Part shown: piece by piece, positions 26,280 through 34,839 of the stretch | How positions within the stretch are numbered: the stretch's first letter is position 1 | Layout: every line of letters begins with the position of its first letter | DNA from: Sulfurimonas sp. UBA6014 | GTDB lineage: Bacteria; Campylobacterota; Campylobacteria; Campylobacterales; Sulfurimonadaceae | Reading direction: 5' to 3' | Length of the DNA stretch: 62,272 bases | Assembly (NCBI GenBank): GCA_002428085.1 | Contig: DJAA01000034.1 | Coordinates: 18,984 to 81,255, forward strand | The notes under the pieces: model-generated | Told to the model about the DNA's origin: nothing | The model's database searches: none | The model's input: only the letters and a program-made list of their open reading frames with translations | Made by a program: the position numbers and the translations under genes

Positions 26280-27167
26280 ATGGCAAACTTGAAAGATATT
26301 AAAAGACAGATAAGTAGTGTTTCTAACACTCAAAAGACGACTCGTGCTATGAAGCTTGTATCAACTGCTAAGCTTCGTCGCGCAGAAGAATTAGCAAAAC
26401 GCTCTCGTCTTTATGCTGAAAAAATGAATCAGGTAATTGCCGAAATAGCTGGACGTATTAAATGTAGCAAAATTGGAGGGATTGACAACCGTTGTTTTAC
26501 AAAGATTGAAAACCCAAAAATTGTTGACATTATCTTTGTGACTGCTGATAAAGGTTTATGTGGCGGTTTTAATATTCAAACTATTAAAGCTGTGAAAAAA
26601 TTGATTGCAGAATATAAAGAGAAAAATGTAAAAGTGCGTTTACGTGGTATCGGTAAAAAAGGTGTTGAATTTTTTAAATATAATGAAGTTGAATTATTTG
26701 ATTCAGTAAGTAATTTAAGTTCAAAACCTGATAAAGCAAGGTCTGATAGCTTTATTGCAACTTCTATTGAAGATTATAAAGATGGAAAGATTGATGGTAT
26801 TCATCTTGTTTATAATGGGTATAAAAATATAATAACTCAAGAGTTGCATGTAACTACTGTACTTCCTGTAGATACAAACCAATATGAGTGTGCTGAGATG
26901 CCAAGTTCATTACTTGAGATTGAAGCAGAAGATGAAGAGTATATGTTGGACTCTCTAGTTACTAAATATGTTGAATATAGTATGTATTACTCTTTGATTG
27001 ATTCAGTTGCCGCTGAGCATAGTGCTAGAATGCAAGCTATGGATACAGCAACTAACAATGCTAAAGATATGGTAAAAACACTAAAAGTTCAATATAATAA
27101 AGCTAGACAAGCAGCTATTACTACAGAACTTATTGAAATTATAAGTGGTGTGGAGTCAATGAAATAA
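26280..27167 (+). CDS. atpG: ATP synthase F1 subunit gamma
   Basis: The central rotor shaft, 295 residues. The conserved N-terminal helix (LKDIKRQISSVSNTQKTTRAM) and C-terminal helix (ARMQAMDTATNNAKDM) form the coiled coil inside the alpha-beta ring; ADKGLCGGFN is the family core motif. It starts ten bases after atpA. Confidence 0.98.
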   Translation: MANLKDIKRQISSVSNTQKTTRAMKLVSTAKLRRAEELAKRSRLYAEKMNQVIAEIAGRIKCSKIGGIDNRCFTKIENPKIVDIIFVTADKGLCGGFNIQTIKAVKKLIAEYKEKNVKVRLRGIGKKGVEFFKYNEVELFDSVSNLSSKPDKARSDSFIATSIEDYKDGKIDGIHLVYNGYKNIITQELHVTTVLPVDTNQYECAEMPSSLLEIEAEDEEYMLDSLVTKYVEYSMYYSLIDSVAAEHSARMQAMDTATNNAKDMVKTLKVQYNKARQAAITTELIEIISGVESMK

Positions 27168-27178
27168 TGGAGAAAAAT

Positions 27179-28579
27179 ATGATTGGTAAAATTAGCCAGG
27201 TTATGGGCCCGGTTGTTGATGTTGATTTCGATGGGTATCTTCCAATAATCAATGAAGCAATTGAGGTTAAAGTAAATGTAGAAGGTACTGAAAATCGTTT
27301 AGTGCTTGAAGTTGCAGCTCACTTAGGTGACGGCCGTGTTAGAACAATTGCCATGGATATGAGTGAAGGTTTAGTACGTGGCATGAACGCTCGCGCAACT
27401 GGTTCTCCTATTAAAGTTCCAGTTGGTGAAAAGGTACTTGGTCGTATCTTTAATGTTATTGGTGAAACAATTGACGGTGGTGAGCAAGTAACTGATGCTC
27501 CAATGTGGTCTATTCACCGTGCACCTCCGCCATTAGTTGATCAATCAACTAAAACAGAGATGTTTGAGACGGGCATAAAAGTTGTTGACTTGTTAGCGCC
27601 TTATGCAAAAGGTGGAAAAGTTGGATTATTCGGCGGTGCTGGTGTTGGTAAAACAGTTATTATCATGGAATTAATTCATAACGTTGCCCATGGTCATGAT
27701 GGACTATCAGTATTCGCTGGTGTTGGTGAAAGAACACGTGAAGGGAATGACCTTTATCATGAGATGAAAGAATCGAATGTATTGGATAAAGTCGCACTGT
27801 GCTATGGACAAATGAGTGAGCCACCAGGAGCACGTAACCGTATCGCTCTTACTGGACTTACTATGGCTGAGTACTTTAGAGATGAGAAAAAACTTGATGT
27901 GCTCATGTTCGTCGACAATATATTTCGTTTTGCACAATCAGGTTCTGAAATGTCAGCACTTCTTGGACGTATCCCTTCAGCTGTTGGTTATCAACCAACT
28001 TTGGCTCGTGAAATGGGTGCATTACAAGATCGTATTACATCAACAAAAAATGGCTCAATTACTTCTGTTCAGGCAGTTTATGTGCCAGCGGACGATTTAA
28101 CTGACCCAGCTCCAGCTTCTGTTTTTGCTCACTTAGATGCGACAACAGTACTTAATCGTAAAATTGCTGAAAAAGGTATTTATCCTGCTGTTGATCCACT
28201 TGACTCAACTTCAAGATTACTAGATCCACAAATTTTGGGTCAAGAGCATTATAACGTTGCTCGTGGTGTGCAACAAACGCTTCAAAAGTATAAAGATCTT
28301 CAAGACATCATTGCAATTCTTGGTATGGATGAACTTTCTGAAGATGACAAAAATGTTGTAGAGCGTGCTCGTAAAATAGAAAAATTCTTATCACAACCAT
28401 TTTTCGTAGCCGAAGTATTTACAGGTTCTCCTGGAAAGTATGTCTCCTTGGAAGATACTATAAAAGGTTTCAAGGGAATTTTAAATGGAGACTACGATCA
28501 TATGGCTGAATCAGCATTTTATATGGTAGGTAGCATAGATGAAGCGATAGAGAAAGCTGAAAAGCAAAAAAGTAAGTAA
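27179..28579 (+). CDS. atpD: ATP synthase F1 subunit beta
   Basis: The catalytic subunit: P-loop GGAGVGKTV, GERTREGNDLYHEM with the catalytic glutamate, and ALTGLTMAEYFRDE. I choose ATG 27179 (466 residues), which has GGAG six bases upstream and gives the family N-terminus MIGKISQVMGPVVDVDF. An ATG at 27167 overlapping the atpG stop would add only MEKN and cannot be excluded. Confidence 0.97.
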   Translation: MIGKISQVMGPVVDVDFDGYLPIINEAIEVKVNVEGTENRLVLEVAAHLGDGRVRTIAMDMSEGLVRGMNARATGSPIKVPVGEKVLGRIFNVIGETIDGGEQVTDAPMWSIHRAPPPLVDQSTKTEMFETGIKVVDLLAPYAKGGKVGLFGGAGVGKTVIIMELIHNVAHGHDGLSVFAGVGERTREGNDLYHEMKESNVLDKVALCYGQMSEPPGARNRIALTGLTMAEYFRDEKKLDVLMFVDNIFRFAQSGSEMSALLGRIPSAVGYQPTLAREMGALQDRITSTKNGSITSVQAVYVPADDLTDPAPASVFAHLDATTVLNRKIAEKGIYPAVDPLDSTSRLLDPQILGQEHYNVARGVQQTLQKYKDLQDIIAILGMDELSEDDKNVVERARKIEKFLSQPFFVAEVFTGSPGKYVSLEDTIKGFKGILNGDYDHMAESAFYMVGSIDEAIEKAEKQKSK

Positions 28580-28600
28580 TTCATATTCTAAAGGACTGAA

Positions 28601-28993
28601 ATGGATACGTTTAAACTTGAAATCCTAACCCCTAATGGTCAAATTTTTAATGGTGAGGCTGTTAGTGTAACTCTTCCAGGTGAAGAGGGTGAGTTTGGTG
28701 TTTTAGCACATCACGCTTCTCTCACCACCTTGTTGGAAGCAGGTGTTATAGATATTGAAAAAGAGAATAAAGCAGTTGAATCTATTTTAATCAACTGGGG
28801 TGTGGTCAATGTAGATGAAGAGAAGGTTATAGTTCTCGTAGAGGGTGCTGTTGCTATTCGTGGAGATAATGAAAGTGCAATCTCAAAAGCTCTTGAAGAT
28901 GCAAGAGAATTAATTTCTTCTATTGCAGATTCAAATTCTGCAATAGCATCAGTTTCTGCAAAAATAGAATCAGCTGCTAAAAGATTATTGTAA
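28601..28993 (+). CDS. atpC: ATP synthase F1 subunit epsilon
   Basis: A protein of 130 residues: LEILTPNGQIFNGEAVSVTLPGEEGEFGVLAHHASL is the epsilon beta-sandwich, followed by two short helices that regulate ATP hydrolysis. It is the last atp gene here. The a (atpB) and c (atpE) subunits are not in the window, consistent with their separate location in Campylobacterota. Confidence 0.96.
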   Translation: MDTFKLEILTPNGQIFNGEAVSVTLPGEEGEFGVLAHHASLTTLLEAGVIDIEKENKAVESILINWGVVNVDEEKVIVLVEGAVAIRGDNESAISKALEDARELISSIADSNSAIASVSAKIESAAKRLL

Positions 28994-28996
28994 TTC

Positions 28997-29563
28997 ATGA
29001 TAAATAATTTAATAGATTTTTATCTAAAAAGTCACCCAGTGACTTTGGGTGTCTTGATACTTTTATCAATTTATTTTATTGTAATGAATTGGGTCTTTTT
29101 TTATCGTTTATTTTATGTTAACAACTGGCTTATCAAAGAAGAAAATTCTTTAGAGTCATTACTTTTAGGTGCTTCTTCTGTAAGTGGAGAATCTTTTTTA
29201 AGTTATTTTGTTAAAACTAAATCTAATGTTTCTAAAGAAATATTAGATTTAGGTATATTGGCTGCAACAAAAGAGGTAACCAAAGGACTCTCTACTCTCT
29301 CTATATTTGCTTCAACAACCCCTTTTATAGGTCTCTTTGGTACTGTCGTATCGATTTTGGATACATTTACGCATATTGGACAAAGCACTGGAAGTATGTC
29401 TATTATTTCAAGTGGAGTTTCTGATGCTCTTGTTGCTACTGCAGCAGGTATATTTGTTGCTATTTTTGCTTACACATATCATCAAATTTTGAAGAGAAAA
29501 TCATCTGAAGTGATTGGTTTTATTCGAATGCAGAGTGAAGCAGTTTTAGCTCGTAAGGGGTAG
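28997..29563 (+). CDS. tolQ: TolQ/ExbB-type proton channel protein
   Basis: A MotA/TolQ/ExbB-family inner membrane protein of 188 residues that uses the proton gradient to power TolA. It has three membrane segments at about 18-38, 90-112 and 135-158; the second and third carry the conserved small-residue pore pattern (PFIGLFGTVVSILDTF, DALVATAAGIFVAIFAY). It starts three bases after atpC. Its position upstream of tolR, tolA, tolB and pal favours TolQ over ExbB. Confidence 0.88.
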   Translation: MINNLIDFYLKSHPVTLGVLILLSIYFIVMNWVFFYRLFYVNNWLIKEENSLESLLLGASSVSGESFLSYFVKTKSNVSKEILDLGILAATKEVTKGLSTLSIFASTTPFIGLFGTVVSILDTFTHIGQSTGSMSIISSGVSDALVATAAGIFVAIFAYTYHQILKRKSSEVIGFIRMQSEAVLARKG

Positions 29564-29569
29564 AGTTTC

Positions 29570-29959
29570 ATGTATGAATGGGATGATAAGCCAGAACTAA
29601 ACATTACCCCTTTAGTGGATGTAATGTTAGTATTGTTAGCGATTTTAATGGTTATTGCTCCGAATATAATTTATGAAGAAAATATAAAACTTCCTCAGGG
29701 TTCTATCAGTAAACAGATTTCACAAATTCCTCCCGTTCATATTACGATTGATAAAGAGCTAAATATTAAAGTAAACAAAGAAAATTTTGATTTAAATTCA
29801 TTTGAAGATAATTTTTATACATATTCTCGAAATTTGGACTTAAAAGCTAGCGTTTTGATAAGTGCTGATAAAAGTTTAGATTATGGAACTGTCATGATGG
29901 TTTTAGCAGCTGTCAAATTGTCAGGATTTTCTGAGGTTTCTTTAGCTACAAATGGATAA
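29570..29959 (+). CDS. tolR: TolR/ExbD-type protein
   Basis: A protein of 129 residues with one membrane segment near the N-terminus (ITPLVDVMLVLLAILMVIAP) containing the essential proton-path aspartate, followed by a small periplasmic domain. It partners TolQ. It starts six bases after tolQ and ends with an eight-base overlap with tolA (ATGGATAA). Confidence 0.9.
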   Translation: MYEWDDKPELNITPLVDVMLVLLAILMVIAPNIIYEENIKLPQGSISKQISQIPPVHITIDKELNIKVNKENFDLNSFEDNFYTYSRNLDLKASVLISADKSLDYGTVMMVLAAVKLSGFSEVSLATNG

Positions 29960-30674
29960 AAATAACTCTTATTTTTATCTAAGTGGTTTGATTTCCTTAT
30001 CACTTTTCACCTTTATTTCATTCTTGTTCATTCAAACACTTTTTTCAAATTCTAAAATTAAATCGTACGCATTAAAAAAAGATAATTTTATATCCGTTTC
30101 GATAAGTATGCCTGAACTCAAAACAAAAAGTAGTAAAAAAAACACCGTAGTTCCAATAATTGAAACTCAAGTCCCAATTGAGGCTAAAGAAATTGATATC
30201 GGAAATCTCTTTAGTGATGTTCAAACAAAGGAAATCACGAAAGAAAAAAAAGAAAAAAAGCCTGAAGAAAATAAAAGAATTCAAGAGATTCAAAAAAGAA
30301 TAAAAAGCAGTGAAGCCCAAACTCCTAATCAAATTGCAGAAGAGTTTAGTAAGGGTGAAAATGCTAAAGTGACTAGTAAAAATACTCCTTCTTCTACTGC
30401 GGATGAAGTAAATGAGTATTTTGCTAAAATTAACGCCCTAGTTTATAGTCATTTTTATCCACCACTAAATTCGCAAGGTCATAGTGTCAAAGCAGTCATT
30501 GAGCTAAGTGCTATTGGGAAGGTGTTAGATTTTAGAATTTTAAATAATTCTAATAATGCTGATTTAAATGAAGAGTGTGCAAAAATCAAAAAAAGATTAA
30601 GTAGTGTTTTGTTTCCGATAAATCCTGAAAATAAATCAGGACGTTACGTGATTATTTTAACCTCAGAGGAGTAG
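29952..30674 (+). CDS. tolA: TolA/TonB-type energy transducer
   Basis: A 240-residue protein with an N-terminal membrane anchor (SGLISLSLFTFISFLFIQTLF), a lysine/glutamate-rich helical spacer at about 85-115, and a C-terminal TonB/TolA-like domain (NALVYSHFYPPLNSQGHSVKAVIELSAIGKVLDF). It spans the periplasm and links TolQ-TolR to Pal and TolB. Position decides TolA over TonB. Confidence 0.82.
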   Translation: MDKNNSYFYLSGLISLSLFTFISFLFIQTLFSNSKIKSYALKKDNFISVSISMPELKTKSSKKNTVVPIIETQVPIEAKEIDIGNLFSDVQTKEITKEKKEKKPEENKRIQEIQKRIKSSEAQTPNQIAEEFSKGENAKVTSKNTPSSTADEVNEYFAKINALVYSHFYPPLNSQGHSVKAVIELSAIGKVLDFRILNNSNNADLNEECAKIKKRLSSVLFPINPENKSGRYVIILTSEE

Positions 30675-30676
30675 TT

Positions 30677-31927
30677 TTGAAAATATTGTTTATATGGTTG
30701 CTTTTGATTTCTTGTTCGTTTGCTGATGATGCCACTATCGAAGTTATAAAAAAAGTAGAATCTTTGCCTACTTTAGCAGTAGAAGATTCATCATCAGACT
30801 ATGAAGAAACATTTAAATTGCAATTTTTTAAAACTCTTGTTGCTGATTTGAATGTAGTTTCGCTTTTTAATGTTGATAGACACTATAGACAAATCAATTT
30901 TGATGATAAAAATGTAGCAACTGAAAATAAAGATATGAATTATGTTTTAAGATACAAGATGTTTGAAGACAATAACGGTGCATTAAACATTGAAACAAAG
31001 CTCATGAGAGCAAATGAAAATGTTTTTACTAAAAATTACACTATGAATAATAAAAATGTGTATATGTTTGTTGCACACACTATTGCTTATGATATTAATG
31101 AATACATGGATGCACCATCTATCGAATGGATAAAGAAAAAGGTAATATTTGCAAGACTTGTAGGTGCTAAACAAAGTGAAATCGTTCTTTCTGATTATAC
31201 TCTTAGTTATCAGCATGTACTTGTTCGAGGTGGTTTTAATGTTTTTCCTAAATGGGCTAATGCAAATCAAGATGCGTTTTATTATACTTCTTTTAATGAT
31301 GTTAAGCCAACTTTGAAGCGCACCGAATTAAAAACTGGAGCAACGCGTGTATTATTGTCTTCTGATGGTATGTTGATTTGTTCAGATATCAGTGATGATT
31401 CAAATACTCTTTTATTAACAATGGCTCCAGATGGGCAACCAGATATTTATATTTATAATATTCAAACAAAAAAACATAAAAAAATTACAGATTATCGTGG
31501 TATTGATGTGAATGGTCAATTTGTTGATGATAATACAATTGTTTTTGTATCCAATAGGTTGGGATATCCAAATATTTTTTCAAAAAATCTTGAATCAAAC
31601 AGCATTGAGCAAATGGTCTATTATGGAAAAAGTAATTCAGCATGTAGTGCACACAAGGATTATGTAGTATATAAAGCTAGAGAAAGTACGAACACTTTCT
31701 CTAGCAATACATTTAACTTACATCTTATCTCTAGAAAAACGGATTTTATTAGAAGATTAACGGCTACGGGAGTAAATGAATTTCCACGTTTTTCTAAAGA
31801 TGGAGATGCCATTTTATTTATAAAAAATTATAAAAATCAAAGTTCTCTAGGGATAATACGACTAAATCAAAATAAAAATTATCTTTTTCCTTTAAAGTAT
31901 GGAAAAATTCAATCAATAGACTGGTAG
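30677..31927 (+). CDS. tolB: TolB, periplasmic beta-propeller of the Tol-Pal system
   Basis: A 416-residue protein with a signal peptide (ILFIWLLLISCSFA), an N-terminal alpha/beta domain and a C-terminal beta-propeller seen as repeated blades (TMAPDGQPDIYIYNI, FVSNRLGYPNIF, FPRFSKDGDAILFI). The start is a TTG at 30677, justified by GAGGAG just upstream and the signal peptide beginning there. It is followed by a terminator-like palindrome. Confidence 0.93.
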   Translation: MKILFIWLLLISCSFADDATIEVIKKVESLPTLAVEDSSSDYEETFKLQFFKTLVADLNVVSLFNVDRHYRQINFDDKNVATENKDMNYVLRYKMFEDNNGALNIETKLMRANENVFTKNYTMNNKNVYMFVAHTIAYDINEYMDAPSIEWIKKKVIFARLVGAKQSEIVLSDYTLSYQHVLVRGGFNVFPKWANANQDAFYYTSFNDVKPTLKRTELKTGATRVLLSSDGMLICSDISDDSNTLLLTMAPDGQPDIYIYNIQTKKHKKITDYRGIDVNGQFVDDNTIVFVSNRLGYPNIFSKNLESNSIEQMVYYGKSNSACSAHKDYVVYKARESTNTFSSNTFNLHLISRKTDFIRRLTATGVNEFPRFSKDGDAILFIKNYKNQSSLGIIRLNQNKNYLFPLKYGKIQSIDW

Positions 31928-31929
31928 AG

Positions 31930-31953
31930 AAATTGAGATAATTATCTCAATTT
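31930..31953 (+). terminator. Perfect 24-base palindrome after tolB, probable terminator
   Basis: The arms AAATTGAGAT (31930-31939) and ATCTCAATTT (31944-31953) pair fully around AATT, three bases after the tolB stop, followed by ATTATTTTG. The stem is A/T-rich, so termination may be partial; together with the TATAAT that follows it would let pal be expressed above the rest of the operon. Confidence 0.6.
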
Positions 31954-31976
31954 ATTATTTTGTTAGATTTTTAAGG

Positions 31977-31982
31977 TATAAT
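31977..31982 (+). promoter_or_regulatory. -10 box for pal-cpoB
   Basis: TATAAT in TTTTTAAGGTATAATTTC, 31 bases before the pal start and just after the tolB palindrome. It gives Pal, an abundant lipoprotein, its own promoter. Confidence 0.6.
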
Positions 31983-32012
31983 TTCATTTAATTTTAATGC
32001 CGAGGTTATAAC

Positions 32013-32567
32013 ATGAAAAAAATAGTATTGGTGAGTATCACGATGATGCTTTTAGTTTTTACAGGGTGTAGTTCTAAGACTCCTACAGTGGATGAGACAG
32101 CTGTAGAATCTAAAACAAACAATGAGGCTGCGGCAGTTCAAACAGAAACTGTAACGAATGATGATTCATCTGTTTCAGGTTCTAATGGTACTAATTCAGA
32201 TTCAAATGAAATGAATATGGCTAATATAGAAAAACAAATGTTGTCGATTTATTTTGATTTTGATAAATTTGATATTAAATCAGATATGCAAGAAAAAGTA
32301 TCTGCTGATGCTACTTTAGCAAAAACTACTGCTAATGCTTTTATGGTAAAACTTGAAGGTAATTGTGACGAATGGGGTAGTGATGAGTACAATTTTGCTC
32401 TTGGTTTAAAAAGAGCAAGTTCAGTTAAAGATTCTTTAGTTGCAGAAGGCGTTGATGCAAGTCGAATAACAATGGTTAGTTATGGTGAAAGCAATTCAGT
32501 TTGTGCCGATAAAACTAAAGATTGTTGGGCTAAAAATCGTCGCGTAGATTTTAAACTTCTTCCATAA
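32013..32567 (+). CDS. pal: Pal, peptidoglycan-associated outer membrane lipoprotein
   Basis: A 184-residue lipoprotein: signal peptide with lipobox ending in FTGC (Cys19), a Ser/Thr/Asn-rich linker to about residue 68, then an OmpA domain (YFDFDKFDI, EGNCDEWGSDEYNFALGLKRA, YGESN, NRRVDF) that binds diaminopimelate in peptidoglycan. It is the cell-wall anchor of the Tol-Pal system. Confidence 0.96.
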   Translation: MKKIVLVSITMMLLVFTGCSSKTPTVDETAVESKTNNEAAAVQTETVTNDDSSVSGSNGTNSDSNEMNMANIEKQMLSIYFDFDKFDIKSDMQEKVSADATLAKTTANAFMVKLEGNCDEWGSDEYNFALGLKRASSVKDSLVAEGVDASRITMVSYGESNSVCADKTKDCWAKNRRVDFKLLP

Positions 32568-32570
32568 TTT

Positions 32571-33491
32571 ATGAATCGCACTATACTCGTTGTATTCGCT
32601 GCGATTATTGTCCCCTTCACTTTATTCAGTACTGAACCCTCTGCGTTCGGTGCTGGTAATTTAAATAATCCCAAACCCTATGGTCTAACTTCAACTGAAG
32701 AAGTTATATTAGAAAACAAAAAAAATCTTCAAAATGTTGTTGTTAAAAGTAATAATCAAGCAAATAAAGTTGATTCTATAAGAGATAGAATTGATGGTTT
32801 GCAAGAAGTTATAGAGGGTTTGGTTGTTAAATCTCATGAAAATAAAATAAACATACAAAAATTAAGTCAAAAAAGTAATCAAGAGCTTGAGAGTTCAAAT
32901 GAGTATGAAAAAAGATTGAGTGAAGTAAGCGAAAAAAATACGAAAACTGTCGAAGAGTTAAAATTAGCAGTTGCAGAAATGTCTTCAATACTGAATACTA
33001 TTAAAACATCATATGTCACTAAGCAAGAATTTAATGCTATGGTTGAAGATGTGAATCGATTTAAAAGTCTGGTTGCAAAAGAGCTAAAAAATCCTTCTAA
33101 AGAGACAAAATCTACGTTTAGTGGTATGAATAACGCAGAAATATATAATAAAGCAAAAACTCTTTATGATAATAAGCAATATACCAATGCTATTGAATAT
33201 TACAGTTATTTAATTGATCAAAATTATAAATCAGCAACTTCGCATTATATGATTGGAGAAATGAATTATTATAGAAAAAACTATGCTCAAGCAGTAGCAT
33301 ATTTTAAAAAAAGTGCAACGTTGCATTCTGAAGCATCTTATATGCCAACGCTTATGCTTCATGCAGCTGTTTCTATGGAAAAAACTGGCGATAAGCTCAA
33401 TGCACAATCTTTTTATAATGCAATAATTTCAAAATATCCTAATTCTGAATATGCACAAAGTGCTAAAAAAAATCTTAGTTCAATGAATTAA
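32571..33491 (+). CDS. cpoB: CpoB/YbgF, Tol-associated periplasmic TPR protein
   Basis: A 306-residue protein with a signal peptide (ILVVFAAIIVPFTLFS), a coiled-coil region at about 50-150 that would trimerise, and C-terminal tetratricopeptide repeats from about 188 (AEIYNKAKTLYDNKQYTNAI and two further units). This is the CpoB layout, coordinating peptidoglycan synthesis with Tol. It starts three bases after pal. Confidence 0.9.
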   Translation: MNRTILVVFAAIIVPFTLFSTEPSAFGAGNLNNPKPYGLTSTEEVILENKKNLQNVVVKSNNQANKVDSIRDRIDGLQEVIEGLVVKSHENKINIQKLSQKSNQELESSNEYEKRLSEVSEKNTKTVEELKLAVAEMSSILNTIKTSYVTKQEFNAMVEDVNRFKSLVAKELKNPSKETKSTFSGMNNAEIYNKAKTLYDNKQYTNAIEYYSYLIDQNYKSATSHYMIGEMNYYRKNYAQAVAYFKKSATLHSEASYMPTLMLHAAVSMEKTGDKLNAQSFYNAIISKYPNSEYAQSAKKNLSSMN

Positions 33492-33563
33492 TACACTGTT
33501 TTTTCTGCGATATTATAGAAATTTATGATAGACTTCAAAAAATTAATTATAAGGCTTTAAATA

Positions 33564-34085
33564 ATGGCAATGCAAATAAATCAAATAGTATCGATTCAAT
33601 ATGAAGTTCGTGATGGTAGTACAGTAGTGGATAGTAACATAGGTGGTGCTCCTTTAGTTTTTATGTTTGGAAAAGGTCAAATAATTTCGGGCTTAGAAAA
33701 TGCGATTGCCAACATGACTATAGGTGAAAAAGCAGATGTTTTAGTAAAGCCAGAAGATGCTTATGGCGCTCACAGTCCAGATGCTACGCAAGAAGTTCCA
33801 AAAGATCAGTTTTCAGGAATAGATTTGGAAGTTGGTATGACTTTATATGGTCAAGGTGAGGATGGTGGAACTGTTCAGGTGACTGTAAGTGAAATTAATG
33901 AGGAGACTGTTGTAATCGATTTCAACCATCCTTTGGCAGGCAAAAGTCTCATGTTTACTGTAACAGTAAATAATGTGAGAGATGCAAGTGCTGAAGAAAT
34001 TTTGACAGGAATTCCTGCAGAAAATATGCAAGAAGATGATGGGTGTTGTGGTTCGGGTGGTGGCAGCGGCTGTGGATGTCACTAA
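33564..34085 (+). CDS. slyD: SlyD-type FKBP prolyl isomerase with metal-binding tail
   Basis: A 173-residue peptidyl-prolyl isomerase and chaperone: FKBP domain (VQYEVRDGS-like start, LVFMFGKGQIISGLENAI, EDAYG) interrupted by the insert-in-flap chaperone domain. The C-terminus is CCGSGGGSGCGCH, a short cysteine/histidine tail like that of E. coli SlyD, which binds nickel and hands it to HypB. Hyp genes lie at the left end of this window, so a nickel role is plausible here too. Confidence 0.93.
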   Translation: MAMQINQIVSIQYEVRDGSTVVDSNIGGAPLVFMFGKGQIISGLENAIANMTIGEKADVLVKPEDAYGAHSPDATQEVPKDQFSGIDLEVGMTLYGQGEDGGTVQVTVSEINEETVVIDFNHPLAGKSLMFTVTVNNVRDASAEEILTGIPAENMQEDDGCCGSGGGSGCGCH

Positions 34086-34839
34086 TTTTGTAACTGCTTC
34101 TGAATCATCAAAAGAAGCTTTTAAAACAGCTACTCTTTTAAAAACACTTAGCATAAACTCGTTAATTACGGGAGAAAAAGGTGTTGGAAAAAGAAATCTT
34201 GCAAAATATATACTTCCAGATGCACCTATTGTAGATGCATCTGATTTTAATAATCTACTCGCTACGCTTGAAAGTACTAGAGAAATAATCATAACTAATT
34301 TTGAAGACTCACCCAATATTAAAACAGTAGTTGAATGTATTAGTGTAAATGAAGTGAGAGTTATTGCTACGGCAAAAAATTCATTTCATTATGAAAAAAT
34401 TGATGATTTATTTAGTGTAAAATTTACTATACCACCATTACGTGAGCGATTAGAAGATGTCTCTTTCTTAGTTGAAATGTTCATCAAAGAAGCTTCATTA
34501 TTATTTGCAAGTGAAGAATTATACAATATTAGAGATTTTAAATATGACTTGAGTGAAAATGCAAATTCTTTAAGAAGGCAAGTCATGGTTCAGTGTTTAT
34601 TGCAAAATATTAAAGATGTCGAATTAATGGGTATTATTGAAAATTATTTGCTCACTAGATTGGGTTCAAATAGTGATTATAGAAATCTTTTATATTTATA
34701 TGAAGTACCATTGATTAAAGCAGGCATAACTAAATATAAATCGCAGCTTCAGCTTGCTGATAAACTTGGCTTAAATAGAAATACGCTTAGAAAAAAGATT
34801 TTTGATAATAAACAATATTTAGAAAAAGGGATAAAATGA
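34072..34839 (+). CDS. Degenerate sigma54-activator-type AAA protein with Fis-like HTH
   Basis: About 255 residues. It has Walker A GEKGVGKRN, the sigma54-activator arginine-finger region PPLRERLEDVSFLVEMFI, and a C-terminal Fis-type helix-turn-helix (LQLADKLGLNRNTLRKKI). The Walker B aspartate/glutamate pair is replaced (EIIITNFED) and no GAFTGA loop is present, so it probably cannot open sigma54 promoters. GTG 34072 overlaps slyD by 14 bases; ATG 34036 is also open but its codons are only the shifted SlyD tail. It overlaps fabD by four bases. Confidence 0.75.
   Translation: MDVTNFVTASESSKEAFKTATLLKTLSINSLITGEKGVGKRNLAKYILPDAPIVDASDFNNLLATLESTREIIITNFEDSPNIKTVVECISVNEVRVIATAKNSFHYEKIDDLFSVKFTIPPLRERLEDVSFLVEMFIKEASLLFASEELYNIRDFKYDLSENANSLRRQVMVQCLLQNIKDVELMGIIENYLLTRLGSNSDYRNLLYLYEVPLIKAGITKYKSQLQLADKLGLNRNTLRKKIFDNKQYLEKGIK

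Noticed and set aside
22287..28579. CACGTG cores as possible parS sites near parAB, for instance in atpD near 27735.
   Set aside because: None has the full TGTTTCACGTGAAACA symmetry; the cores seen here and in the MCP, cheB and argG genes are explained by coding sequence.
28997..30674. ExbB-ExbD-TonB for siderophore uptake instead of TolQ-R-A.
   Set aside because: tolB, pal and cpoB follow directly, and no TonB-dependent receptor is present; the Tol role is better supported.
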